DNA of 64,000 nt from JAHIQC01 sp964565645 (lineage in GTDB: Bacteria; Actinomycetota; Coriobacteriia; Anaerosomatales; JAHIQC01). The notes under the pieces are model-generated. The model ran no database searches. It was not told the origin of the DNA and worked only from the letters and a program-made list of their open reading frames with translations. The translations under genes were made by a program, and so were the position numbers. The DNA lies in the NCBI GenBank assembly GCA_964565645.1, contig CAZMFQ010000009.1:70369-134368 (forward strand), given 5' to 3'. Each line of letters opens with the position of its first letter. The stretch's first letter is position 1. Below, in pieces: positions 34,214-44,082 of the stretch.

Positions 34214-35007
34214 GCGCGCTCACCCCTCGACGGCGGCTCCCACGTAGGGTCGATCCACTCCCCGCCCATGTTCAGCCGAGGACGTGCACGCCGAGCGAGC
34301 AGGTACTCGAGCACACTGCTCGCGTGGCGGTTCACGATATCGGCCTCGGTGAAGCCGGCCTCCTCGGCCACCGCGATTGCGTGGTCGAAGCGACCGACGT
34401 GCAGGTGATAGTGCGCGTCGGAGTTGATGGCGACGTAGCAGCCCGCCTCGCGGGAAAGCCCCACGAGCTCGCGCTCCTTGTGAGAATGCTCGGCACGGCT
34501 CGACGAGGCGTGGAAGGAGTGGTCGTTGATCTCGAGGATGACGCCGTGCGCCAGTGCGGCGGCCACCACGCGTTCCAAGTGCACCGGGAACTCGGCGCTG
34601 CCGGGATGCGTCACCATGTCCACGAGCGGGTTGGCCAGGACGCGCTCGATGGCCTCGGTGTTGCGCTCGATGTCGCCGTCGTCAAAGCCGGTGAGCGGGT
34701 GGAAGCCGACGCCCACGAAGTCGAGCTTCTCGAGGACGACATCGGGCAGGTCGAGGCCGTTCTCCTCGGTAGGCGAAAGGTTCGCCTCGCAGCCTTTGAG
34801 AATGCGCACCCCGTCCATGACCGCGGGCAGCGCCTTGGAGTTCCAGAAGTACCACGGGTGCGACCCTTGCGGGACCGCGGGGCCGTGGTCGGTGATGGCG
34901 ATCAGTTCGAGGCCGCCCACGACCGCCCCCCGAACCATCTCGGTGAGCGTCGAATAGGCATGCCCTGAGGCGATCGTGTGGGTGTGCAGATCGGCGAGCA
35001 GTCTCAT
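34210..35007 (-). CDS. PHP-domain phosphoesterase (YcdX type)
   Basis: A 265-residue metal-dependent phosphoesterase of the PHP family. The metal ligands are seen in order: DLHTHT near the N-terminus, AITDHGPA, the Glu of KGCEANL, VTHPGS, and the late NSDAHYHLHVG. YcdX-like PHP proteins hydrolyse small phosphate esters; the substrate here is unknown. It is first in a two-gene unit with yitT. A likely extended -10 (TGCTAGAGT, minus strand 35060-35052) lies 45 nt upstream. Confidence 0.88.
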   Translation of the reverse strand: MRLLADLHTHTIASGHAYSTLTEMVRGAVVGGLELIAITDHGPAVPQGSHPWYFWNSKALPAVMDGVRILKGCEANLSPTEENGLDLPDVVLEKLDFVGVGFHPLTGFDDGDIERNTEAIERVLANPLVDMVTHPGSAEFPVHLERVVAAALAHGVILEINDHSFHASSSRAEHSHKERELVGLSREAGCYVAINSDAHYHLHVGRFDHAIAVAEEAGFTEADIVNRHASSVLEYLLARRARPRLNMGGEWIDPTWEPPSRGERA

Positions 35008-35094
35008 GGGTACCTCACAGGCGGATCGGTGCGGCCGGGCGCCGCCGATAGCACTCTAGCAGACACCCGGCATGGCCTGCGGTCGGCACGCGAA

Positions 35095-35126
35095 CGAAGG
35101 GCCCGGCGTGTCGGCCGGGCCCTTCG
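35095..35126 (-). terminator. Terminator of the giant surface-protein gene
   Basis: A perfect 13-bp stem, CGAAGGGCCCGGC (35095-35107) and GCCGGGCCCTTCG (35114-35126), with a 6-nt loop, 25 nt beyond the stop of the 35151 gene. Transcription coming from the right would end here. Confidence 0.75.
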
Positions 35127-35150
35127 AAAGCAACTGCTCGCTGTGCGCGA

Positions 35151-38100
35151 CTAGTGCAATACGCTCGCCGCATCGTCGCGGACGCCTTGCGACAGGGCCG
35201 CCAATCCGCCCAGGTAGCGTATCTCGGAGATGAAGTCGGCCTGCGCCGCAAGCTCCGACTTGACGCCAGGGTCGAGCGAGGTGGCCGGGGTGAGCAGCAA
35301 TACCGAGCCCGAGTGGCCCTGCATCACGCCACCGCACAGGGCGTCGGCGAACCCGGTCCCGTTCGAGAGCGCGAGGTGGTCCCAGACAAGCCCGTCATCC
35401 ACGCCCGTGCGTGCGACCGCGAGTGCCGTCGCATAGCGCGTCGCCCCCTGCACGCGGGAGTTGGCGATACCGGCAGCCGCAAGCTGCCCTTCGGCCGCGG
35501 CCGGGACAGCGCCGGTGCCGCCCAGAACGACCACGTCCGTCACGCCGACCTTCTTCATCGCTGCGATGGTCGCAGACGAAAGCCCGGTCGGGCCGCTCAG
35601 GTACAGCGGACGCCCGAACGCGGTCGAGAGCGGTGCGGCGGCGAGCGCGTCGGCGAACGACGCCCCGGTGGCCACGTAGGCCGTGCCGTCGAAGCCGCCG
35701 TGCTGCTCGGCGACCGCACGGGTCGCGATGGCAACGGCGGTGCTGTAGCGATCGGCGCCCCACAGGCGCTCGACCGAGGTGCCGGGACCGAGCGCTGAGC
35801 GGACAGCGCCCTCGACGCCGACGGACAGGGCGCTCGTGCCACCCAAGATCAGCACCTTGGTAGGCGCGAGGCGGATGAGCTCGGCGCGCGTCACCGCGGG
35901 CAGGGCATCCGTCGCAGACAACAGGATCGGTGCGTCGGTCGCGCCGGCGAGCGCCGCACCGCCCATCGCGTCAGGCCAGTTGATCCCCGACGCAAGGAGC
36001 ACGGTCTGCGCTCCGTCAGGGTGAGAGGCCTTGGCGACCTGGACGGCCGTCTCATAACGATCGGCGCCGGAGAAGGTGGTCTTCTTGGTCGCCGAGACGC
36101 GGACCGTGAACGCATGCGTGCCCACCGCGGTCTCGTTGCCGGCCACATCGACCGCGCGGTACCTGAGCGTGTGAGCGTCCGTACGCGCGAAGCTCACAGC
36201 TGTGCCCTGCGTCTCGGGCCCGCCGTCGATCGACCAGTACACGCGCGCAACACCCGAGTGGGCGTCGGTGGCGACCAGCGTGAAGTGCGCCGCATCGACC
36301 ATCTCTGCGGAGTCGGGAGAGACGACCACCGCCGGTGCCGTCTTGTCGATGCGCACGGTAGCGGTCTCCGTCGCACAGCGATTGCCCGCCACGTCGAGCG
36401 CGGCGTACTCGATGGTCGTGGTTCCCTCGACAGCGACCGGGATCGACGCGTTCGCCTCGGCAACCGAACCGGCGCTTGCGGCACCGTCGGGAGCGGTCAC
36501 GACCCACTCGATGCCCGCGACGCCCGAGAGCGTGTCGGTCGCCGAGAGCGTGACCGTCGCATCCGTGGTCCGCCACGCGTCCGACGCATCATCGGTCGCG
36601 ATCGGAGCGGACTCGTCCACGTACACGTTCGTGGTCTTGGGCGTCTCCGTGTTGCCGAGGAGATCCACCGCACGGTAGGTCACCGTGGTGGTTCCCGGCG
36701 CACTCACCTCGAACGGGCCCTCGTAGAGCATCCATCCGCCCGAAGGAGCGGTGCGGTACTGGATGCTCGCGACGCCCGAATGGGTGTCTGTCGCACCCAG
36801 CGTCACCGTGACCGGCGTGCTCGACCAGCCCGTCACATGGGAGGCGTCCGACACCGGCGCGCTCTTGTCGATGCGCACCGTGGCGGTCTCGGTCGCACAC
36901 CTGTTGCCGACCGTATCGATCGCCGAGTACTCGATGACCGTCACACCCTCGGCGGTCACGGGTACCGTCGCCGTCCCCGCCGCGACCGATCCGGAGCCGA
37001 CCGTGGCGCCCGAGACGGCCCAGCGAAGCGACTCGACGGTCGAATCGACGTCGGTGGCCGTCAGGGTGACCGTCACATCCGTCGTCACCCAACCCGCGGG
37101 AGCGTCATCGCTCACCGCCGGCGGCGCCGAATCGAGCCAGACCGCCATCGTGTCCGGCTCCTCGGCATTGCCTACCGCATCGACGGACCAGAAGGTGACG
37201 AGCGTCTCACCGGAGGTCGAAAGCGGGAACGGACCGTTGTACAGGGTCGCACTGCCGGACCCGAGGCGGTACCAGGTGCTCGCCACACCCGAGTGCGCAT
37301 CGGACGGCGTGAGCGTCACGGTCGCCGGAGTGCTGGCCGAGCCGGGGGTGTAGGTGGCCGTCGTGGAGGGTGCGGTCTTGTCGAGCCGAACGGTCACCGT
37401 CTCGGTGGCGCAGCGATTGCCCACCGCGTCGGTGGCCGAGTATTCAACCGTTGTGGTGCCGTCGAGCGTCACGCTGAGCGGCGCGGTCGACGCGGCGAGC
37501 GCGGCGTTCGTGACGCCACCGTCCGGATCGATGCGGCGATACGACAGCGTCGCGACACCCGAATCGGGGTCGTTCGCCGAGAGCGCGAAGTCCACATCAG
37601 CGTTGCGCCAGCCGGTCGGGGCGTCGTCGGACACACTCGGGGCGACATCGTCCACGAGAACCATTGTTGTCTTGGGCGCCTCGGTGTTGCCCGCGACGTC
37701 GGCGGCCCAGTAGGTGACGGTCGTGGTCCCGGTCGTCGAGACCTGGAACGCTCCCGCATAGCGGATCCACGCGCCCACGGGCGCCGTGCGATACCAGATC
37801 GAATCGACTCCCGAGAAGGGGTCGCCGGACTGAAGCGTCACGCTTACCGGCCCGGTCGTCCAGCCCGAGGTGTGCGTCGCGGTCGAGGCCGGTGTGCTCT
37901 TGTCGATGCGGACCGTCGCGGTCTCGGTCGCACAACGGTTGCCCGCGGTATCGACCGCCGAGTACTCGATGGTGGTGGTGCCCTCGGCGGTCACGGGGAC
38001 CGCAGCGGGACTCGATGCCGAGGAGCCTGCACCGCTGCTCGCGCCTGCGAGCACCCAGTCGATGGAGGCGATACTCGAGTGCACGTCATACGCGGTGATC

Positions 38101-41100
38101 GTGACGGTGCTATCTGCTGTGCGCCAGGTCGTCGGTGCGTTGTCGGAGACGACCGGCGCCTCGGTGTCGACGGTGACCTCGCTCGCTGTCGCCGCGACAT
38201 TGCCCGCGACATCGCGGGTCCACGCCGTGACGGTGTGCTTGCCCGACGGACCCGGCGAGAACGGGGCGCCCGTGTAGAGCTGGGGGGCTCCCCCGTCAAC
38301 GCGATACCACACGCTCATGAGCCCCGACACGCTGTCGGACGCCACGAGCGAGACCTGCGACGGTGAAGCGATGATGCCCAGGCCCGGCGCGGTCTTGTCG
38401 ATGCGCACCGTCGCCGTCTCGGTCGCGCAACGATTGCCCGCGTCGTCGATCGCCGAGTACTCGATGGTCGTGGTGCCCTCGGCGCTGACGGCTACGGTCG
38501 CCGTATCGGTGGCCACGACGGCCACGGGAGCGCCCGGACCGTTGACCACGACATCCAGCCCGACGACGCCCGACATCGCATCGGTCGCCGTGATGGTGAC
38601 GGTGGTGTCACTCGTGAGCCAGCCGCCGAGCGCGTCGTCGGTGACGGTCGGCGGGGTCGTGTCGTCGCGATCATAGGTGACCGAGACGCCCTGCAGCTCG
38701 ACACCGGCGCCCGCCTCGATGCGTACGACGATATCGATGAAGCGAGACTTCGGAAGTGCGGACAGGTCACTGCGCTCGGAGGCACCGAACACGCGACCGA
38801 AGTAGTTGCCGCTGCCGGTCGTCCAGTCGATCGGGAGCCCATCCATGCCCAAAGCCTCTGACCAACTCAGGCCATCCCCCGACAGTCGCACGCCGAACTT
38901 GACCGCGCTCCCGGGCGAGATCGTCGCGCACTCGGAAACCAGGCGGCTCCACCCAAAGAAGCCCGCGGAATCCCCGACCGCGCGAAGCCCGACCGAAGTC
39001 CCGCTGCCTCCCAGAGTGCCGGTCTGCCGCAAGCCGGAGGTGTTGCACTGGCCCCAGTAGTCGTCGCCGGTCGCGACCACCGCGCCATCCGACCTCAGGG
39101 CGACGGTGTGCCACATGCCCGCGGACACCGCAGTGCCGTCCCTCCAGGCCGAGGTGTTGCATTGGCCATCGGCGTTGCCGCCGACCGCAAGCACGGTACC
39201 GTCCGTCTTGAGGGCGACGGTATGGTACAGACCCGCGGACACCGCCGCAACGCCCGTCCATGACGAAGTGTTGCACTGGCCATCGCTGTTGCTGCCGGTC
39301 GCGACCACCGTGCCGTTCGTCTTGAGGGCGACGGTGTGGCACTGGCCCGCAGACACCGCCATGACGTCCGTCCAGGCCGAGGTGTCGCACTGGCCATTGA
39401 GGCCATCGCCGATCGCGACCACCGTGCCGTCCGATTTGAGGGCGACGGTGTGGTACGCACCCGCCGACACCGCGATGACGTCAGTCCAGGCCGAGGTGTT
39501 GCACTGGCCTTGGCTGTTGCTACCGGTCGCGACCACCGTGCCGTCCGTCTTGAGGGCGACGGTGTGGTACCTGCCCGCCGACACCGCCGTGACGTCCGTC
39601 CATGCCGAGGTGTTGCACTGGCCCAGGGTGTTGCTGCCGGTCGCGACCACCGTGCCGTCCGACCTCAGGGCGACGGTGTGCAACACGCCCGCCGACACCG
39701 CCGTGACATCCGTCCAGGCCGAGGTGTTGCACTGGCCATCGGCGTTGCCACCGACGGCGACCACCGTACCGTCCGACTTTCGGGCGACCGTGTGGTACCC
39801 GCCCGCAGACACCGCCGTGACGTCCGGAACGGTGACACTGCCTGGCAGACGCGTGGTATTCGCCGCACCACCTACGGTCACGGCCTCACCGGTGGTGCTG
39901 GCGTTGTGCTCGAAGTCCTCCTGAAGGTCCCACGTGAACTGCCGGTACGACCACACAGGTCTCGGCTGAAGGACCGTGATCGTCATGTCGTGAGAGGCAG
40001 CCGGAGCCACGCCGTTGGCGGCATGAATGGTCACCGGGTAGACGCCGCCGGTCTTCTTGCCGAGAGTGCCGGACAACACGCCGGTCCCGTCGCCATTGTC
40101 AGTGAGGGAGAGTCCAGACGGCAGTGCACCGGTCACCGACAGCGCAGGCGCGGGATACCCGCTCGCCACTATCGACAGCGACGCGGGCTGCCCCGCCGTC
40201 ACCGTGGCCTCGCTCGTCGCCACGATCGACGGCGCCTGCAAAACGGTCAATGTGAAGGCGTCGTTCAAGTCCCCGCCGACACCGTTGCCGGCAGAGAGCT
40301 CAAGCGGGTAGATGCCACCGGTGCCTGTGGCGGGAGTCCCCGAAAGGGTGAGCGCCGAGGTCGTCGCGCTCATGGAACCCGCGTAGGCAGTCGCAAGCCC
40401 GCTCGGAAGAACACCCGAGAGGCCGAGCGTCGGCAGCGGGTAGCCGTTCGCCGTGAAGGTCTCCGTCTGCGCGGCGCCGACCGTGAACGTCACGTCACGC
40501 GAAGTGAGCTTCTCCGGGGCATGCCGGACGTGGATCGTGAGCGTTTGGTCTGTGGGGCCGCCGATGCCGTTGTCCGCGCGTAGCACCACGGTGAAGGTGC
40601 CGCCCGGCCCGTCCGGCACACCGGCGATCGCGCCCGTGCCGTCGCCGTGGTCGACAAGCGTCAAGCCCGAAGGCGGCGCGTTCAAGTGGCCGAGCTGAGC
40701 GACCGGGAAGCCGGCGGCGGAGACTTCGAAGGAGCCGTACGCACCGGCGGTCACCGTCATCTCGGCTGCCGAGACGAAACGCGGCTTCTCGAGCACCGTC
40801 ACGTTCACGGCGACAGAGGCATCGGTACCTACACCGTTCGCCGCGACAAGCGTCACCGGATAGCGACCGCCGTCACCCACGACAGGAGTGCCAGCGAGCG
40901 TACCGGCAGCGGTCGTCTCGGCGACGGATCCTCGGTAGGTGAACGCAAGGCTTGCGGGGACGGTGCCCGACATCGACAGCGTGGGCAGCGGCCACCCGTC
41001 CGCGGTGAAGGTCTCCGTTCGAGCCGCGCCCACCGTGAACGTCACGTCACGTGCGGTGAACTTCTCGGGGGAATGCGTCACGTTCACCGTTGCGGTGCTT

Positions 41101-42455
41101 GTGACGCCGTCGAACACGGCCGAGACGACCGAAGGGCCGCCCGCCGCACCGGCGTGGAACGTGGAGCCAGCCGCTGCCGCTGACCACGATGCCGTCGTCG
41201 GTGAGGTCGTTCCGTAGGTTCCGCCCCCGAAGCCCACGCTCATGCCCTCGACGGGCGGTGCGTGGCCGGCGGTGGTGATGCGCGAAGTGAGCGTGGTGGT
41301 GCCGCCGGCGGGGATGGTGGTCTGCGCCGAGGAGACAGTGAGCGGGATCCACGGCGTCGCATCCGCACTGCCGGTGACCTTCGCGGTCGCGGCAGGCAGA
41401 CTCGGATCCCCGCTTGCGGCCCACCAGTTGTACTCAAGATTCGGTGTGCCGGAGAAGCCGTGCGCTATCGACACCTCATCCGCGCTCGCGCCGACGATCC
41501 TGCAGTCGTGGACCGTCCAACCGCTGCCGAGGAACAGCGCGCCTCCTTGATCCGGCCCGTGCGTACCATCGCTCGTCACGATGTTCCCCACCAGGGTCGA
41601 ACCCGTGAGCGTCGCGCCACCGCTTCCGGCGTTCGCGTAGATGGCACCGCCCTGACCGGCGGTGACGGTCGTGCCATCGGAGGTGTTGTTGGTGAACGTG
41701 CATCCAGAGGCCGATACGCTGCCCGCCCCGGAATCCGAGATGAAGATGGCGCCGCCCACGCCCTTGGCGGAGTTGCCGTCGAAGGTGCAGCGGGTCAGCG
41801 TCAGCGCGACATCGTTGCCGAGCGCGAGCGCACCACCGGGGGCGGTGATCGCCTCGGTGGCGGAGTTGTCGGCAAGGGTGCAATCCGTCAGTTCGAGCAC
41901 GGTGATCCCGAGCGCGCCGCCCGCACGTATCGCGCCGCCGCCGCGTGTGTCCTCGACGTTCCCCTGCGAGAGCGTGATGTTCGCGAGCCGAAGTCCCGGC
42001 GAGACCGTCGGTGCGGAAGCCACATCGAAGATGCGGTCGCGTCGCGGCACGAATCGGTCGGCGCTGATGGTCGAGCCGGCGCCCACGATCGTGATCGACG
42101 CACTGACATCGAGCGAGCCGCCATACACAGCCCCGAGATGAGGCGGGAGGCTCACGAGCGCGTCCGGACCGGCGAGTTGGTAGAAGCCCGGCGCCAGTAC
42201 GATGGTGGTCGGCACCACCTCGCCATTGGCGGCCATGACCGCCTCGCGAAGCGAGATGCCGGTCGCACCCGGCGAAAGCGCCAGCGTCGAGGCATTCGTG
42301 GTGTCGCCGTCGACCAGGTCGCTGTAGTCCGCCACCGTGATCGTCGCAGCCGAGGCGATCGCCGGGGCGGCAACCAGAAGGGCGACAACAAGGCCCAACA
42401 GCACCGCGCACGCCTTCGCGCGTCGCATCCGTCGCATCTTCTCGCGTGCTGTCAC
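35151..42455 (-). CDS. Giant secreted multidomain cell-wall protein
   Basis: A 2434-residue surface protein. GTG at 42455 has GGGAGG 8 nt ahead. In order: a signal peptide (AVLLGLVVALLVAAPAIASA), a CSLREA-like ISLREAVMAAN motif and parallel beta-helix (about 40-360), four Ig-like repeats (about 440-820), seven RCC1-like repeats (879-1144), and a stack of Ig-like repeats each ending NRCATETATVRIDK (five copies, about 1190-2110). Last come three cell-wall-binding type-2 (CWB2) repeats (about 2123-2434; GADRYETAV, GADRYSTAV, GATRYATAL). CWB2 anchors proteins non-covalently to wall polymers. It ends the operon of tail-collar and PBP-like genes. An adhesin or ligand-binding role is inferred. Confidence 0.92.
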   Translation of the reverse strand: MTAREKMRRMRRAKACAVLLGLVVALLVAAPAIASAATITVADYSDLVDGDTTNASTLALSPGATGISLREAVMAANGEVVPTTIVLAPGFYQLAGPDALVSLPPHLGAVYGGSLDVSASITIVGAGSTISADRFVPRRDRIFDVASAPTVSPGLRLANITLSQGNVEDTRGGGAIRAGGALGITVLELTDCTLADNSATEAITAPGGALALGNDVALTLTRCTFDGNSAKGVGGAIFISDSGAGSVSASGCTFTNNTSDGTTVTAGQGGAIYANAGSGGATLTGSTLVGNIVTSDGTHGPDQGGALFLGSGWTVHDCRIVGASADEVSIAHGFSGTPNLEYNWWAASGDPSLPAATAKVTGSADATPWIPLTVSSAQTTIPAGGTTTLTSRITTAGHAPPVEGMSVGFGGGTYGTTSPTTASWSAAAAGSTFHAGAAGGPSVVSAVFDGVTSTATVNVTHSPEKFTARDVTFTVGAARTETFTADGWPLPTLSMSGTVPASLAFTYRGSVAETTAAGTLAGTPVVGDGGRYPVTLVAANGVGTDASVAVNVTVLEKPRFVSAAEMTVTAGAYGSFEVSAAGFPVAQLGHLNAPPSGLTLVDHGDGTGAIAGVPDGPGGTFTVVLRADNGIGGPTDQTLTIHVRHAPEKLTSRDVTFTVGAAQTETFTANGYPLPTLGLSGVLPSGLATAYAGSMSATTSALTLSGTPATGTGGIYPLELSAGNGVGGDLNDAFTLTVLQAPSIVATSEATVTAGQPASLSIVASGYPAPALSVTGALPSGLSLTDNGDGTGVLSGTLGKKTGGVYPVTIHAANGVAPAASHDMTITVLQPRPVWSYRQFTWDLQEDFEHNASTTGEAVTVGGAANTTRLPGSVTVPDVTAVSAGGYHTVARKSDGTVVAVGGNADGQCNTSAWTDVTAVSAGVLHTVALRSDGTVVATGSNTLGQCNTSAWTDVTAVSAGRYHTVALKTDGTVVATGSNSQGQCNTSAWTDVIAVSAGAYHTVALKSDGTVVAIGDGLNGQCDTSAWTDVMAVSAGQCHTVALKTNGTVVATGSNSDGQCNTSSWTGVAAVSAGLYHTVALKTDGTVLAVGGNADGQCNTSAWRDGTAVSAGMWHTVALRSDGAVVATGDDYWGQCNTSGLRQTGTLGGSGTSVGLRAVGDSAGFFGWSRLVSECATISPGSAVKFGVRLSGDGLSWSEALGMDGLPIDWTTGSGNYFGRVFGASERSDLSALPKSRFIDIVVRIEAGAGVELQGVSVTYDRDDTTPPTVTDDALGGWLTSDTTVTITATDAMSGVVGLDVVVNGPGAPVAVVATDTATVAVSAEGTTTIEYSAIDDAGNRCATETATVRIDKTAPGLGIIASPSQVSLVASDSVSGLMSVWYRVDGGAPQLYTGAPFSPGPSGKHTVTAWTRDVAGNVAATASEVTVDTEAPVVSDNAPTTWRTADSTVTITAYDVHSSIASIDWVLAGASSGAGSSASSPAAVPVTAEGTTTIEYSAVDTAGNRCATETATVRIDKSTPASTATHTSGWTTGPVSVTLQSGDPFSGVDSIWYRTAPVGAWIRYAGAFQVSTTGTTTVTYWAADVAGNTEAPKTTMVLVDDVAPSVSDDAPTGWRNADVDFALSANDPDSGVATLSYRRIDPDGGVTNAALAASTAPLSVTLDGTTTVEYSATDAVGNRCATETVTVRLDKTAPSTTATYTPGSASTPATVTLTPSDAHSGVASTWYRLGSGSATLYNGPFPLSTSGETLVTFWSVDAVGNAEEPDTMAVWLDSAPPAVSDDAPAGWVTTDVTVTLTATDVDSTVESLRWAVSGATVGSGSVAAGTATVPVTAEGVTVIEYSAIDTVGNRCATETATVRIDKSAPVSDASHVTGWSSTPVTVTLGATDTHSGVASIQYRTAPSGGWMLYEGPFEVSAPGTTTVTYRAVDLLGNTETPKTTNVYVDESAPIATDDASDAWRTTDATVTLSATDTLSGVAGIEWVVTAPDGAASAGSVAEANASIPVAVEGTTTIEYAALDVAGNRCATETATVRIDKTAPAVVVSPDSAEMVDAAHFTLVATDAHSGVARVYWSIDGGPETQGTAVSFARTDAHTLRYRAVDVAGNETAVGTHAFTVRVSATKKTTFSGADRYETAVQVAKASHPDGAQTVLLASGINWPDAMGGAALAGATDAPILLSATDALPAVTRAELIRLAPTKVLILGGTSALSVGVEGAVRSALGPGTSVERLWGADRYSTAVAIATRAVAEQHGGFDGTAYVATGASFADALAAAPLSTAFGRPLYLSGPTGLSSATIAAMKKVGVTDVVVLGGTGAVPAAAEGQLAAAGIANSRVQGATRYATALAVARTGVDDGLVWDHLALSNGTGFADALCGGVMQGHSGSVLLLTPATSLDPGVKSELAAQADFISEIRYLGGLAALSQGVRDDAASVLH
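39024..39821 (-). repeat. Seven tandem 114-bp RCC1-like repeats
   Basis: Seven direct repeats of 38 codons inside the giant surface-protein gene. Each encodes TAVSAG-x2-HTVA-x2-S/T-DG-TV-x-A-x-G with a GQCNTSAW end. Nucleotide identity between copies is high, so the array may expand or shrink by recombination. RCC1 repeats form blades of a beta-propeller, and seven copies are exactly one closed propeller. Confidence 0.9.
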
Positions 42456-42510
42456 GTGCGGTTCCTCCCAAGTCGGCAATCGTACGACTCGCGTGTCATG
42501 GTGGCTCGCG

Positions 42511-43041
42511 CTAGGTGCGCGGCGGGAACACCCCTTGAAGCGCGATACAGAAGTAGAACGTCAGATAGGGCTGCATGTTGTTGTGCGGCTGATCGCCGCC
42601 CGCGGGCGACAGGGCTTTGTCACTCATCGCCGCGAGCGGCGCGCCCGAGCCGCTCGCATAGAGTTCCTGGCCCGGCATCGTGGAGGCACTGCCCCACAGC
42701 GCTGCCTTCGGGTCTATGGCCTCGCCATCGGCGCCCGCACGCATCGCGTGGCTGTGGGCCGGGATCTCGGACTCCAGCAGGGACACCGTCTCTGATCCGC
42801 CGGTCTCGCCCAGGTCATGCAGCGAGAGCCCCGGTCCCTGACCGGGGTGCATCGGTGCGCGACCCTGCAGGTCGGGCAGCGCGAAGTTGCTCTTGCCGTT
42901 TCCGCCGTACGTGGTGCCCAGCAGCGAGAACAGCGCGGTGTTCTGCGAGATCGGCAGGAGTTGGCCGTCACACCACGCCCAGCCCTTGGGTGCGAAGTTG
43001 AACGGGAAGATGCGGATCTCTGCGACAAACGGGTCGGCCAT
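42511..43041 (-). CDS. Phage-tail-collar (Mdp-like) protein 1
   Basis: A 176-residue protein of the tail-collar/microcystin-dependent-protein family. The conserved core is FNFAPKGWAWCDGQLLPIS, then FSLLGTTYGGNGKSNFALPDLQGRAP. It ends QPHNNMQPYLTFYFCIALQG, like its two neighbours. There is no signal peptide. The domain occurs at tips of phage tail fibres and in free-standing bacterial proteins of unknown role. It lies 18 nt downstream of the second copy and 55 nt before the giant wall-protein gene. No other phage structural gene is near. Confidence 0.88.
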   Translation of the reverse strand: MADPFVAEIRIFPFNFAPKGWAWCDGQLLPISQNTALFSLLGTTYGGNGKSNFALPDLQGRAPMHPGQGPGLSLHDLGETGGSETVSLLESEIPAHSHAMRAGADGEAIDPKAALWGSASTMPGQELYASGSGAPLAAMSDKALSPAGGDQPHNNMQPYLTFYFCIALQGVFPPRT

Positions 43042-43059
43042 GGTTTCGTCGTCCCCCTC

Positions 43060-43560
43060 TTACGTCGGGCTCGGGAAGATGCCCTGCAGGGCGATACAGA
43101 AGCTGATCGTGAGAAACGGCTGCATGTTGAGATGCGCCTGATTGCCCCCTACGTTCGCGACAGCCGCAGCACTCATCGCCACAAGCGCTTCGGGGTCGCC
43201 ATAGACCGCGGCCGGCGCCGTCGCGAATGCATTGTTCACCGAAGTCGTGGCATCGGCCGTCGTGGCACGTGCGTTGACCGCATGCACGTGTGTGGGTTCC
43301 TCGCTGACCAAGAGCGTATGAACCGTCTCGCCACCGCGCTCGCCGAGCGTGTGAGCCGAGCCCACGTGGATGGGCGTTCGGCCACGCAGATCCGGCAAGG
43401 CGAAGTTCACGCGCCCGTCTCCGCCGAACGTGGTGCCCAGCAGCGAGAACAGGCCTTGGTTCTGGTTGATGGGCAGCAGCTGCCCGTTGCACAGTGCCCA
43501 GCCCTTGGGTGCGAACACGAATGACATCATGCGGATCTCTGAGAGGAACGGCTCAGCCAT
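43060..43560 (-). CDS. Phage-tail-collar (Mdp-like) protein 2
   Basis: A 166-residue paralogue with the core FAPKGWALCNGQLLPINQ and LLGTTFGGDGRVNFALPDLRGRTP, and the shared C-terminus QPFLTISFCIALQGIFP. The central part between the core and the His-containing THVHAVNARA segment differs from the other copies, suggesting divergence of a tip or ligand loop. It starts 9 nt after the stop of the third copy. Confidence 0.88.
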   Translation of the reverse strand: MAEPFLSEIRMMSFVFAPKGWALCNGQLLPINQNQGLFSLLGTTFGGDGRVNFALPDLRGRTPIHVGSAHTLGERGGETVHTLLVSEEPTHVHAVNARATTADATTSVNNAFATAPAAVYGDPEALVAMSAAAVANVGGNQAHLNMQPFLTISFCIALQGIFPSPT

Positions 43561-43569
43561 GTCGGTCTC

Positions 43570-44082
43570 CTAGGTGGGGCTCGGGAAGATGCCAAAGAGC
43601 GAGATGATGAAGTCCACACACAGGTACGGCTGGAAGTTCGTGTGCGGCTGACTGCCGCCAACCGATCCCGCGACCTGCGCTGCCATCGTGCCTGCCTGCG
43701 TGTCCGAGTACTGCCGGGCGCCCGGCGAGTTCGCCCACACGCGGCCCTGGGGCTCGGCGCTCGTGCCGGCATTCGTCGTCGCGAGGGGGGCGTGAGCGTG
43801 CGAGGCGATCTGGTTCACCGTGAGCGTGATCTCCTCGGCGCCACCCGTCTCGGCCAGGACGTAGCTGGCGCCGCCGCCCGCGCCCTGGTGGACCGGAACG
43901 CGCCCGCGCAGGTCCGGCAGCGCGAACGTGCTCTGCCCGTCTCCGCCGTATGTCGTTCCGATCAAGTTGAAGAGCGTCTCGTACTCCGAGATGGGCAGCA
44001 GTTGGCCCTCACAGAACATCCAGCCTGCGGGCGCGAAGTTGCCGGCGAACATGCGGATCTCTCCCACATAGGGCTGTGCCAT
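43570..44082 (-). CDS. Phage-tail-collar (Mdp-like) protein 3
   Basis: A 170-residue paralogue starting MAQPYVGEIRMFAGNF, with GWMFCEGQLLPIS and LIGTTYGGDGQSTFALPDLRGRVP. The C-terminus is QPYLCVDFIISLFGIFP. The start codon directly abuts the stop of the DUF6916-like gene. It is the most upstream of the three tandem copies, so it is probably translated first. No export signal is seen. Confidence 0.88.
   Translation of the reverse strand: MAQPYVGEIRMFAGNFAPAGWMFCEGQLLPISEYETLFNLIGTTYGGDGQSTFALPDLRGRVPVHQGAGGGASYVLAETGGAEEITLTVNQIASHAHAPLATTNAGTSAEPQGRVWANSPGARQYSDTQAGTMAAQVAGSVGGSQPHTNFQPYLCVDFIISLFGIFPSPT

Noticed and set aside
36021..38366. 781-codon frame antisense to the giant surface-protein gene
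   Set aside because: Arg/Gly/Asp-rich shadow without domains; the opposite strand has regular Ig-like and CWB2 repeats.
39024..39821. CRISPR array
   Set aside because: The regular repeats are in-frame coding repeats (RCC1-like, 38 codons each), without unrelated spacers and without cas genes.
42511..44082. Prophage or phage-tail-like particle
   Set aside because: Only tail-collar domains are present; no sheath, tube, baseplate, tape measure, terminase, portal, integrase or lysis gene is found within reach.
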